Part shown: positions 7,682 to 14,567 of the stretch, piece after piece
Layout of the letters: every line of letters begins with the position of its first letter
Position numbering within the stretch: position 1 is the first letter of the stretch
DNA from: Pseudomonas fluorescens
GTDB lineage: Bacteria > Pseudomonadota > Alphaproteobacteria > UBA2136 > UBA6156
Length of the DNA stretch: 35,522 nucleotides
Reading direction: 5' to 3'
Assembly (NCBI GenBank): GCA_003241595.1
Contig: QFOU01000007.1
Coordinates: 1 to 35,522 of the forward strand
Made by a program: the position numbers and the translations under genes
The notes under the pieces: model-generated
Databases searched by the model: none
The model's input: the letters and a program-made list of their open reading frames with translations, nothing else
Told to the model about the DNA's origin: nothing

Positions 7682-7774
7682 CTACAAACGGCCCCCGGAT
7701 GATTTTTGGCGCACCTTAAATACTCGTCTGTATTCGGCGGCACGCCAAAAAACCACCCGGATGACCGTTTGTAG
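7682..7774 (+). repeat. Structured repeat element B (nested hairpin family)
   Basis: Outer arms CTACAAACGG and CCGTTTGTAG (7765-7774) pair perfectly; one further G-C pair extends them to 7681/7775. The internal loop holds CCCGGATGA on both sides (7694-7702 and 7756-7764). The inner stem pairs TTTTTGGCG (7703-7711) with CGCCAAAAA (7743-7751), and the apical stem pairs AATAC (7719-7723) with GTATT (7730-7734). The tail CGCGCGCGGGGG follows, then a small hairpin CGGCGC-TAT-GCGCCG. It sits between the divergent rnpB and mraZ genes. Confidence 0.85.
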
Positions 7775-7775
7775 C

Positions 7776-8067
7776 CGCGCGCGGGGGCAACGGCGCTATG
7801 CGCCGGACTTTTGGGTTTGGTGGGAGAAGTTGTGTTTGTCAGATTTCGAGTTTGGGATGGGATTTGGTGGTGAAGAGGTGGGCGCGGGAGACGGTCTTTT
7901 AAGGGTTATGGGATTTTATGGGGAGAACGCTTTTTTTAGGCCCCAAGGGGATGGGATTCGATGGGGGGAAGGGGTGTGGCAGCCCTACAGATTGCGGTTG
8001 TCCCCAAAGTTATCCACAGCTGTAGGCGAGAATATCTGCGGGGTATGTCATTTTTCCTCTTGCGTTG
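7776..8067. other. Non-coding region between element B and mraZ
   Basis: About 290 bases with no credible gene. The plus strand is G-rich, with many GGG and TGGG runs between 7815 and 7980. A perfect DnaA box consensus lies at 8010-8018, inside an inverted repeat CCTACAG (7984-7990) and CTGTAGG (8020-8026). A reading frame through 7518-8075 overlaps rnpB and has no ribosome binding site or family features. Confidence 0.6.
8010..8018 (+). promoter_or_regulatory. Perfect DnaA-box consensus upstream of mraZ
   Basis: TTATCCACA, the strict consensus bound by DnaA, lies 50 bases upstream of the MraZ repeats, between the arms of an inverted repeat CCTACAG/CTGTAGG. It could tie dcw expression to replication. 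A 9-base match can arise by chance, and no second box is seen nearby. Confidence 0.4.
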
Positions 8068-8102
8068 TCCCATAACATCCCATAGATTCCCAGTGTCGCC
8101 CA
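8068..8102 (-). promoter_or_regulatory. MraZ operator: four repeats at 10-base steps
   Basis: The plus strand has TCCCA at 8068, 8078 and 8088 and GCCCA at 8098, each separated by 5 bases. Read on the minus strand this is TGGGN repeated with 5-base spacers, which is the known MraZ recognition pattern (direct repeats in phase with the helix). It lies about 180 bases upstream of mraZ and may overlap a weak promoter (TTGCGT near 8060, TAGATT at 8083-8088). Autorepression of the dcw cluster is the expected role. Confidence 0.75.
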
Positions 8103-8141
8103 AATACAACCATGGGTGATCCAAAAGGTTCCAAGGGAGCG

Positions 8142-8257
8142 GGTGGTCATGGGGGCCACCTACGAGGGACCAGGGCCGGGCGGGCGACACCGGCCCCAAG
8201 ATTAACCGGAAGCGCTTTTACCAAAGTGTTTCCTGTCTCCTCTCCAGTAGAGAGGAG
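8142..8257 (+). promoter_or_regulatory. Structured mraZ leader with three hairpins
   Basis: Between the MraZ repeats and mraZ there are three successive hairpins: GGTGGTC/GGCCACC (8142-8160), GGGCCGG/CCGGCCC (8173-8196) and CTCCTCTC/GAGAGGAG (8237-8257, loop CAGTA). The last has a perfect 8-bp stem whose right arm is SD-like, 25 bases before the ATG, and could mask ribosome access. No T-run follows them. Confidence 0.45.
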
Positions 8258-8281
8258 GCGTGAAGAAAGGAATAGGTGCCC

Positions 8282-8746
8282 ATGACCGTCTTCCTGTCCT
8301 CGTACCTCAACGGTGTGGACAAGAAGGGCCGTGTTTCGGTACCTGCCTCCTTTCGTCACGAAATGGCCGCGCACTCACGTCAACAGATCGTGGTGTATGC
8401 GGCGCCGGATGCAGGTAGCAATGGAGGATACTTATATGGATGGGCTTATGACGATTTTATCAAGCTTGCAGAAAAAATTCAGCAACTTCCGGCGCTCAGC
8501 CCGGTACGCCAACGACTGGCGCGGGCCATTCTTGCAGCTGCTCGGCCACTAAACTTCGACGACGCCGGGCGGGTGATGCTGCCCGAGAACCTGATGCAGT
8601 TTGCCGGGCTTGAAGGTGAGATCATGTTTGCCGGACAGGGGGAATACTTCACCATTTGGAACCCGACCCGTTATGAAGCCCAGATGGTGGATGATGGTAC
8701 GCTGACTGAAGAAGATCTAGCCGTTATGGAAGGTCTCTGGAAGTAG
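8282..8746 (+). CDS. mraZ: Transcriptional regulator MraZ
   Basis: A 154-residue protein with two AbrB/SpoVT-like half-domains. The first contains YLNGVDKKGRVSVPASFR near the N-terminus, and the second contains NFDDAGRVMLPENL around residues 97-110. The DxxGR motif in both halves is the family hallmark. MraZ forms a ring-shaped oligomer, binds TGGGN repeats and controls the dcw cluster. The repeats are present upstream (8068-8102). The ATG at 8282 gives the standard N-terminus; a GTG two codons earlier is less likely. GAAAGGA about 11 bases upstream may be the ribosome binding site. A terminator follows, so mraZ is at least partly uncoupled from rsmH, which is unusual since the two are normally cotranscribed. 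Confidence 0.93.
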   Translation: MTVFLSSYLNGVDKKGRVSVPASFRHEMAAHSRQQIVVYAAPDAGSNGGYLYGWAYDDFIKLAEKIQQLPALSPVRQRLARAILAAARPLNFDDAGRVMLPENLMQFAGLEGEIMFAGQGEYFTIWNPTRYEAQMVDDGTLTEEDLAVMEGLWK

Positions 8747-8803
8747 TTCAGGGAACCGTTTAACTGATCGTGCGTTGAACGGGTGAAATGACAGGATTTT
8801 GAC

Positions 8804-8833
8804 AACGGGCAACTCCGTATGGGTTGCCCGTTT
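8804..8833 (+). terminator. Terminator between mraZ and rsmH
   Basis: AACGGGCAAC (8804-8813) pairs with GTTGCCCGTT (8823-8832) in a perfect 10-bp stem. The downstream sequence TTTCGTTATGTT has only a weak T-run, so termination may be partial. Confidence 0.65.
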
Positions 8834-8937
8834 CGTTATGTTATAAAACAATGAAAAAATACATATTTTCCGGCATTTTTTAGTTGGGATTTGCAAGGAA
8901 AGCGTGTATGAGGTGGGGCATGAATGAGGGGGATTTC

Positions 8938-9909
8938 ATGACTGTAACCGCAGATGCGACCGTGCACGTTTCGGTGTTGTTTGACGAAGTGATGGAGGTG
9001 ATGGCGCCTCTGGCCGGCAAGCGCATTGTGGATGGCACGCTGGGCGGTGGTGGACATACGCGTGGCTTTTTAGAGCGTGGTGCCGATGTTGTGGGGTTGG
9101 ACTGGGACAGTGCGGCGCTGGTGCGCTGCGCACCGCTGGTGGAAGAATTTGGTGAGCGTGTGCACCTTGTGCGGGCGACCTACGATACCATTGCCGAGGT
9201 GCTGGCGGGCCCTGTGTTGGCTAACTGGGTGAATTGCGGCAAAGAAGTGGTGGGGGCGTTGCCGGGTAAGGTGGACGGGATTCTGTTGGATCTGGGTTTC
9301 AGTTCCGACCAGTTGGATGACCCCAAGCGGGGCATCAGTTACCATCTTGAGGGCCCGCTCGATATGCGTTTGGGCAGTCATGTCAAGAAGACGGCGGCTG
9401 ACCTGTTGAATGGTCTGCGTGAGGAAGAGCTGGCGGATATCTTTTACGTGTACGGTGAAGAACCGAAGAGCCGTGTGTTGGCGCGTGTGATTGTGAAAAC
9501 GCGTAAGACCGAGCCGTTTGTAAATACCAAGGATCTGTTGAAGGCGGTGGAAGTGGTGTATCCGCCGCGGTTGGGTTTGAAGCGTGCGCACCCTGCGGCA
9601 CGTATCTTCCAAGCCCTGCGCGTGGCGGTGAATGATGAAATGCACACGTTGGAACGGGCCTTGCCGGAGGCGGCGTGGTGTTTGAAGGTCGGCGGCAGGC
9701 TTGCGGTCATTTCCTTCCAGCCGTTGGAAGAGCGTGCCGTGAAAGCGGCTTTCCGCAAGTTGTGTGCGGATGAACTGGATGAGGTGGGTCGTGTCAAAAC
9801 GCCGGCCAAGTTCAAGATGGGTCGGAAGATCGTGCCGACGGATGCGGAGATTGACCGAAACCCGCGCGCCAGAAGTGCCATACTTCGGGTGTTGGAGCGG
9901 GTGGGTTAA
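8938..9909 (+). CDS. rsmH: 16S rRNA (cytosine(1402)-N(4))-methyltransferase RsmH (MraW)
   Basis: A 323-residue SAM-dependent enzyme that methylates N4 of C1402 in 16S rRNA, in the P-site region of the small subunit. Family features are VSVLFDEVMEVM at the start, the SAM motif LGGGGHTRGFLERG followed by VVGLDWD, the DGILLDLGFSSDQLDD block, and ARIFQALRVAVNDEMHTLE near the C-terminus. The ATG at 8938 has GAGGGGG 5 bases upstream. In-frame starts at 8908 and 8920 are less like the family N-terminus. Between GADVVGL and KVDGILLDL the spacing is slightly long. It is followed by about 290 non-coding bases holding structured element C, rather than directly by ftsL as in most dcw clusters. Confidence 0.95.
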   Translation: MTVTADATVHVSVLFDEVMEVMAPLAGKRIVDGTLGGGGHTRGFLERGADVVGLDWDSAALVRCAPLVEEFGERVHLVRATYDTIAEVLAGPVLANWVNCGKEVVGALPGKVDGILLDLGFSSDQLDDPKRGISYHLEGPLDMRLGSHVKKTAADLLNGLREEELADIFYVYGEEPKSRVLARVIVKTRKTEPFVNTKDLLKAVEVVYPPRLGLKRAHPAARIFQALRVAVNDEMHTLERALPEAAWCLKVGGRLAVISFQPLEERAVKAAFRKLCADELDEVGRVKTPAKFKMGRKIVPTDAEIDRNPRARSAILRVLERVG

Positions 9910-9927
9910 CGTTTGGGTGGGGCACGG

Positions 9928-10020
9928 ACTAAAACGGCCCCCGAATAATTTTTGGCGTACCTGAAATACTTGTTTGTATTCGGCGGTACGCCAAAAATCA
10001 TCCGGATGACCGTTTGTAGT
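9928..10020 (+). repeat. Structured repeat element C (nested hairpin family)
   Basis: Outer arms CTAAAACGG (9928-9936) and CCGTTTGTAG (ending 10020) pair with one bulged base. The inner stem is perfect over 13 bp, TTTTTGGCGTACC (9949-9961) with GGTACGCCAAAAA (9985-9997). The apical stem pairs AATAC (9965-9969) with GTATT (9976-9980). The right internal loop carries CATCCGGATGA. The sequence is mostly identical to element B but diverged in the left loop (CCCCCGAATAA). Confidence 0.85.
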
Positions 10021-10021
10021 C

Positions 10022-10124
10022 TCGCGCGCGGGGGCTTTCGCTTGGGGGTAAATCCCAAGCGATTGGCGCTTTGTGGGCGAGGGGCTGTGCCCCTGACGCG
10101 CGCCAAGAGGGATGCCTTCGGCAT
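10022..10124 (+). repeat. Multi-hairpin tail of element C
   Basis: GCGCGCG (10024-10030) can close with CGCGCGC (10097-10103). Inside are CGCTTGGG/CCCAAGCG (10039-10061) and GGGGC-TGT-GCCCC (10081-10093). GGGGC at 10031-10035 could instead pair with GCCCC at 10089-10093 and extend the closing stem, so two folds compete. ATGCC-TTC-GGCAT follows. No gene is seen here; the region lies between rsmH and ftsL. Confidence 0.6.
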
Positions 10125-10199
10125 GAGGGGGATGTGTATGGTGCTTGGTTGGTGTGCGGGGGCGTGGTGTTCATGTGTGGCTCGTGGTAGAGATGGGGT

Positions 10200-10652
10200 A
10201 TGAGAAATAGTCTGGTGTTGCTGGCGGTTGTGCTGAGTGTGGCGGCGTTTGCCGGCATGATGCGCGTCAAGACCGATGTGCAAACCATGGACCGCGAGCG
10301 TTTGCGCTTAGTGCGTGAGCGGGCGGAATTGCGTGAGACCAAGCGTGTGCTGGAAGCGGAATGGGCCTTGTTGGCCAGTCCTGAGCGTTTGGAGCGTTTG
10401 GTGCGGGGTAAGGGATATGTGGCGGCCAACGCGTTGGATGTAGTGCCGTTTGCCGTATCGTCTACGGTGGCTGTCAGTGCCGTTGTTCCGGTGGTGAGTA
10501 TGACGGCGCCGTCGCCAGCGGCGATCGTGGAGGAAGCGCCGGTGAGTGAGGCGATTGTGGATGATAACGATCACAGCGAGGCGGCGGCAATTTTGGGTGT
10601 GAGTTTGCCGGAAACGGCCATGCCGGCGGCGGTTAGCGCGACGCAGCCGTAG
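10200..10652 (+). CDS. ftsL: Cell division protein FtsL-like
   Basis: A 150-residue bitopic membrane protein in the ftsL position between rsmH and ftsI. A membrane helix spans about residues 4-20 (LVLLAVVLSVAAFAGMM), followed by a coiled coil (residues 27-60, RERLRLVRERAELRETKR) and the family-like ending LEAEWALLASPERLERLV. FtsL joins FtsB and FtsQ in the complex that activates FtsWI at the septum. Beyond residue 75 there is an Ala/Pro/Val-rich periplasmic tail of about 75 residues, longer than usual and probably disordered. The start ATG follows GAGATGGGGT, a weak ribosome binding site. FtsL is poorly conserved in sequence, so the call rests on topology, the LASPERLE motif and position. Confidence 0.85.
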   Translation: MRNSLVLLAVVLSVAAFAGMMRVKTDVQTMDRERLRLVRERAELRETKRVLEAEWALLASPERLERLVRGKGYVAANALDVVPFAVSSTVAVSAVVPVVSMTAPSPAAIVEEAPVSEAIVDDNDHSEAAAILGVSLPETAMPAAVSATQP

Positions 10653-10767
10653 TTTCTGCCACAGTCTCTTTCAAATTGGGTGTGAGAACGCCGTCAGATT
10701 GGGCGGTGGGCCTTGTGAGGAGCGGGGTTTGGCGGCATGATAATGGCCAAGTTGAGTATGGGTACGT

Positions 10768-12618
10768 ATGGCCGGATTTAAGAAGCCTTGGATGGATGAG
10801 AAGAAGCGCGATGATGCGCCCATTTTCCGTCCCAAAAAGGCGGTTCAGCAGCGTCGTGTCAAGACTCATGCGGCGCGCGGCTTCATGCCCAGTCGGGCCG
10901 AAGTGGTGGAGAGTGGGGCGGCCCAGCATTTCCGTGCCGTTGTTGTCATGTTCGTGCTGACGCTGGCGTTTGCGGGTGTGGGCGGGCGTCTGGCGTTTGT
11001 GGGGTTGATGCCGCCTGCCGAGCCGCGCGCCAGTATCCGTGAAATGCCGAAGGAGAGCCTGCGTCGCGGGAATATCTACGACCGTAACGAAGTGCTGCTG
11101 GCGGCGACGTTGAAGGTGTACTCATTGTACGCGGATCCCAAGCGTATTCTGGACCCGCAGGATGTGATCCGGCGTTTGCCCAAGGCCTTGCCGGACTTGG
11201 ACATGGGGCGGTTGAAGGCGCAACTGGATGACCCGACCCGTCGCTTCATCTGGATCAAGCGTCGTTTAACGCCGGACGAGGCGCAGCGCGTGAATGCGCT
11301 CGGTTTGCCCGGGTTGGAGTTCCGTGAAGAATTTGTGCGTGTGTATCCGCACCGCAGTTTGGCGAGCCATATTCTGGGTGCCGTGGATGTGGATAACCAA
11401 GGCTTGGCCGGTGTGGAACGCGGCTTTAACAGTCAGCTGGAAAAAGGTGAGGATGTTCATTTAGGCTTGGATGTACGCTTGCAAGAAATGTTGCGTCAGC
11501 GCCTGGCGGAAATGATGATCAAGAGCGAGAGCAAGGCCGCGTGGGGCCTGGTTATGAAGGCACCGACCCGTGAAATTGTGGCGCTGGTGAGCTTGCCGGA
11601 TTTTGACCCGAACCACTTAGGCCGTGCCCGCCCGGAAGCGCGCTTTAACCATGTGACGCTGGGCAGCTATGAAATGGGCAGTACCTTTAAGCTGTTCACA
11701 CTGGCGCAGGGGTTGGTGGAGAAGAAGATCACGCCGGATACGCTGATCGACTGCCGGATTCCGATTACCATTGGCCGTTACACCATCAAGGACTACCACG
11801 CCAAGAAGAGCATTCTGACCGCGAATGAAGTGTTGCGGTACTCGAGTAACATCGGTGCGGCAAAGATTGCCGATATGAGCGGGCCCGCCGCGCAGAAGGA
11901 CTTCATGGCCAAGCTGGGGATGCTGGAGCCGATGCCCACCGGTATTGCCGAAGTGGGGAACGTGCGTTACCCGAGCAACTGGGGGCGCGTGCAGACGTTC
12001 ACCATTTCATTCGGTCACGGGATGAGTGTGACGCCCATTCACCTTGTGAATGCGGTGGCGACGCTGGCCGACGGTTTTGTGAAAACGCCGAGCGTACTGT
12101 TGGGTGGCGTGAGCACGACGCAGCCCAAGCGGTTGATCGATGACCCGACCTTGGAGCAGATCCATGTACTGATGCGGGATGTGGTGCTGAACGGCAGCGG
12201 GCGCAGCAGCGCGGTGGCCGGGTATGATATCGGCGGTAAGACCGGAACGGCGGAAAAGATCTCGGGCCGTGGGTACGCCAAGGACAAGAACCTGGTGAGT
12301 TATGTGGGTGTGCTGCCGATGAAGAACCCGGAGTACATCACGCTGGTGATGCTGGATGAGCCGAAAAAAGGTTACGAAACCGGTGGTAAGAGTGCGGCAC
12401 CCGTGGTGGGGCAGTTCTACCGCGATTTGACGCAGATGGCGGGGATCAAGCCGGATATGGCGGAGATCCAGGCATTCCGTGAGCTGTTGGCCAAGAGCAA
12501 GCGCAAGGCGGATGACCCGTGGACGATTTACATGTTGAGTGAAATGCGGACACGTCGGGGGACCGCGGGCGGCGTGCCGCTGCACCCCGGTGCCGACAGT
12601 GGGGGAGGAGTGGATTAA
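10768..12618 (+). CDS. ftsI: Septal peptidoglycan transpeptidase FtsI (PBP3)
   Basis: A 616-residue class B penicillin-binding protein that cross-links septal peptidoglycan with FtsW. A short basic cytoplasmic N-terminus is followed by a membrane helix at about residues 55-77, then a periplasmic dimerisation domain (RGNIYDRNEVLLA, a typical PBP motif). The transpeptidase domain has the catalytic STFK at about residues 305-308, SSN at 359-361 and KTGTA from residue 491, all intact. The C-terminal tail after residue 590 is Gly-rich. The gene starts 115 bases after ftsL and its stop overlaps the murE start by one base (TAATG), which suggests translational coupling. No strong ribosome binding site is seen before the ATG. 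Confidence 0.96.
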   Translation: MAGFKKPWMDEKKRDDAPIFRPKKAVQQRRVKTHAARGFMPSRAEVVESGAAQHFRAVVVMFVLTLAFAGVGGRLAFVGLMPPAEPRASIREMPKESLRRGNIYDRNEVLLAATLKVYSLYADPKRILDPQDVIRRLPKALPDLDMGRLKAQLDDPTRRFIWIKRRLTPDEAQRVNALGLPGLEFREEFVRVYPHRSLASHILGAVDVDNQGLAGVERGFNSQLEKGEDVHLGLDVRLQEMLRQRLAEMMIKSESKAAWGLVMKAPTREIVALVSLPDFDPNHLGRARPEARFNHVTLGSYEMGSTFKLFTLAQGLVEKKITPDTLIDCRIPITIGRYTIKDYHAKKSILTANEVLRYSSNIGAAKIADMSGPAAQKDFMAKLGMLEPMPTGIAEVGNVRYPSNWGRVQTFTISFGHGMSVTPIHLVNAVATLADGFVKTPSVLLGGVSTTQPKRLIDDPTLEQIHVLMRDVVLNGSGRSSAVAGYDIGGKTGTAEKISGRGYAKDKNLVSYVGVLPMKNPEYITLVMLDEPKKGYETGGKSAAPVVGQFYRDLTQMAGIKPDMAEIQAFRELLAKSKRKADDPWTIYMLSEMRTRRGTAGGVPLHPGADSGGGVD

Positions 12619-14057
12619 TGCAGCTTTCAGAGCTTATTGGACAGGCGGTGGCCCCTGATGTGGCGGTGCGCCGTGTGGTGGATGACAGTCGCTTGGTGCA
12701 GGCGGGGGATGTGTTCGTGTGGGATAGTCGTGTTGCCCAGCAGGATGTTGCCAAGCTTGCGGTTGATGCACGTGCCAAGGGTGCGGTGGCGGTCATCAGT
12801 GATGTCGCGGTTGAGGGTGTTGTTAAGGTGGACAATGCCGGTGAAATTCTGGCCCGTTATGCGGCTGCAAAATGGCCCGCGCAGCCGCCGGTGATGCTGG
12901 GTGTGACCGGTACCAGCGGCAAGACCAGCACCGTGTGGTTTGGGCGGCAGTTGGCGCAGCTTGCGGGCCGTAGTGCGGCGAGTGTGGGCACCTTGGGTGT
13001 GATGCGCACCGATGCGGATGTGGAGACCGAATATACCGGATTCACCAGCCCGACGGCCTTGAAGTTGGGACCCATCCTGGACACGCTGGCCAAGGAAAAG
13101 ACCGACACCTGTTTGCTGGAAGTGAGTAGCCATGCGTTGGTGTTGAACCGTGTGGATGCGGTGAAGTTCAAGGCGGCGGGGTTGACGAATATTACGCAGG
13201 ATCACTTGGATTTCCATGGTGATTTGGCCGGTTACCATGCCGCGAAGTTGCGGTTGTTCAGTGAGGTTCTGCCGGACGGTGGTGTGGCAGTGTTGAACAT
13301 TGGCCGTATGGAAACATGGCCGGCGGCTGCGGTGGCGAAGCAGCGCGGTTGCCCCGTGTTGAGTGTGGGCACAAGCAACGCCGAACTGGTGGCCGATGTG
13401 GTGGAAGCCAGTGGGCGTGGCCTGACCTTGAAACTCAAATTTGATGCTGTACCGGTGGATGTGCAGGTGCCGTTGATCGGGGCTTTCCAAGCCGAGAACC
13501 TTGCGGTGGCTATGGGGTTGCTGGTGGGTGGCGGGTATGACTGGAAGGCCATTTCGGGGGCTGTCCAGCAGATGACGGCGGTGCCCGGACGGATGGAAGT
13601 GGTGCCGAGTGTGGCACCCCAGCCGAGTGTGGTCGTGGATTACGCCCACAAGCCCGATGCCTTGCAGCGTGCGTTGGAAAGTCTGCGTCCGCTGGTGAAG
13701 AACGGGGGCAAGTTGCGGGTGGTGTTTGGCTGCGGTGGGAACCGCGATGCGACCAAGCGTCCCATCATGGGTAAGATCGCTGCCGAGTTGGCAGATGTGG
13801 TGTATGTGACCGATGACAACCCGCGCAAGGAGAATGCGGCGGAGATCCGGAAGCAGGTGCTGGCCGGCGTGGCGCAAGGTGGTGGGACGGCGCTTGAGTT
13901 TGATGACCGCCGTGCGGCCATTGGCGCGGCGATTGCGGAGGCGGGGGCTGAGGATGTGATTTTGATTGCCGGAAAAGGGCACGAGAGTGGTCAGATCGTA
14001 GGGGATGAAGTGCATCCCTTCGATGACCGGTTGGTCGCGCGTGAGTTTTTAGCATAG
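12618..14057 (+). CDS. murE: UDP-MurNAc-L-Ala-D-Glu:meso-diaminopimelate ligase MurE
   Basis: A 479-residue ATP-dependent Mur ligase that adds the third amino acid to the UDP-MurNAc peptide. The ATP-binding motif GVTGTSGKTS lies at residues 95-104. DNPR at residues 400-403 is the motif that selects meso-diaminopimelate over lysine. The C-terminal domain has the usual GGNRDATKRPIMG and GKGHESGQ motifs. It starts within the ftsI stop (TAATG) and is followed by a terminator, not by murF, which is normally the next gene. Its length is normal, so it is not a MurE-MurF fusion. Confidence 0.97.
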   Translation: MQLSELIGQAVAPDVAVRRVVDDSRLVQAGDVFVWDSRVAQQDVAKLAVDARAKGAVAVISDVAVEGVVKVDNAGEILARYAAAKWPAQPPVMLGVTGTSGKTSTVWFGRQLAQLAGRSAASVGTLGVMRTDADVETEYTGFTSPTALKLGPILDTLAKEKTDTCLLEVSSHALVLNRVDAVKFKAAGLTNITQDHLDFHGDLAGYHAAKLRLFSEVLPDGGVAVLNIGRMETWPAAAVAKQRGCPVLSVGTSNAELVADVVEASGRGLTLKLKFDAVPVDVQVPLIGAFQAENLAVAMGLLVGGGYDWKAISGAVQQMTAVPGRMEVVPSVAPQPSVVVDYAHKPDALQRALESLRPLVKNGGKLRVVFGCGGNRDATKRPIMGKIAAELADVVYVTDDNPRKENAAEIRKQVLAGVAQGGGTALEFDDRRAAIGAAIAEAGAEDVILIAGKGHESGQIVGDEVHPFDDRLVAREFLA

Positions 14058-14090
14058 TCTGCTTTTGCTTCCCTCCTCTTCCAACACAGA

Positions 14091-14118
14091 ACCCGCTGCA
14101 TGTCTGCAGCGGGTTTTT
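14091..14118 (+). terminator. Terminator after murE
   Basis: ACCCGCTGCA (14091-14100) pairs with TGCAGCGGGT (14105-14114), with a TGTC loop and a T-run. It ends the ftsL-ftsI-murE unit and faces a minus-strand gene. Confidence 0.87.
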
Positions 14119-14134
14119 GTTGATCCGGGCGAGA

Positions 14135-14428
14135 TCAGTCTTCGCCCAGATGCACATCGGGGTCGAGGCTTTCTTCCGGATTCTCCTCGTCGTCTTCAAA
14201 GGCGGCGGGAAAAAGTTCGCGGAAGCTCAGCTTCTTCTTGTCCGGAAAGAGTGGCTTGGTGAAGCGTCTTTCCGGAGCTGGGGCCGGTGTGGCGTGTTGC
14301 GGTACCGCGAAAGGGTCGGGGACCACCTCGCCGTAGGTACCCGGCCCGGTATTCATGTAGGTACTGGCATGGGCGGTGGTTGCAAGTGTGGAGATGACCA
14401 CGCCTGCAAGCACGATATGGCGTACCAT
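14135..14428 (-). CDS. Small secreted acidic-tail protein
   Basis: A 97-residue protein, unrecognised. It starts with a signal peptide (MVRHIVLAGVVISTLATTAHA, cleavage probably after AHA). The mature part is rich in proline, with PDPFAVPQHATPAPAPERR, then a basic patch (PDKKKLSF) and a strongly acidic end (FEDDEENPEESLDPD). The ATG at 14426-14428 is chosen because AAAGGAT sits about 6 bases upstream and it gives a clean signal peptide; an upstream in-frame extension would add residues with no pattern. It sits opposite the dcw genes between murE and mraY, where murF normally lies. A periplasmic, possibly unstructured protein is inferred. Confidence 0.6.
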   Translation of the reverse strand: MVRHIVLAGVVISTLATTAHASTYMNTGPGTYGEVVPDPFAVPQHATPAPAPERRFTKPLFPDKKKLSFRELFPAAFEDDEENPEESLDPDVHLGED

Positions 14429-14486
14429 GGGGCATCCTTTCAGGGTGCGTGAGAACGGAACGGTGGGGTGCAGTCTTGTTCTTGAT

Positions 14487-14507
14487 CCGGCGTTGGTATG
14501 ACGCCGG
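14487..14507. repeat. Inverted repeat between the two minus-strand genes
   Basis: CCGGCGT (14487-14493) and ACGCCGG (14501-14507) form a perfect 7-bp hairpin with a 7-base loop, just upstream of the 97-residue gene. It could be a regulatory hairpin or an operator. Confidence 0.4.
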
Positions 14508-14511
14508 TGAG

Positions 14512-14543
14512 AAAGGCCCCCGTAGAGGGTGGGGGCCTTTTTC
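14512..14543 (-). terminator. Bidirectional terminator between the two minus-strand genes
   Basis: AAAGGCCCCC (14512-14521) pairs with GGGGGCCTTT (14531-14540). Tails suitable for termination are seen on both strands. It follows the 349-residue minus-strand gene and separates it from the 97-residue one. Confidence 0.75.
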
Positions 14544-14567
14544 TTGTTGTTGGAGCGAATGATCGGT

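Noticed and set aside
8010..8018. Chromosome origin suggested by the DnaA box
   Set aside because: Only one box is found, with no AT-rich unwinding region and no dnaA, dnaN or gidA nearby.
7518..8075. A 185-residue plus-strand frame running through rnpB and element B
   Set aside because: It crosses an RNA gene, a repeat and a probable regulatory region, and has no ribosome binding site or domain.
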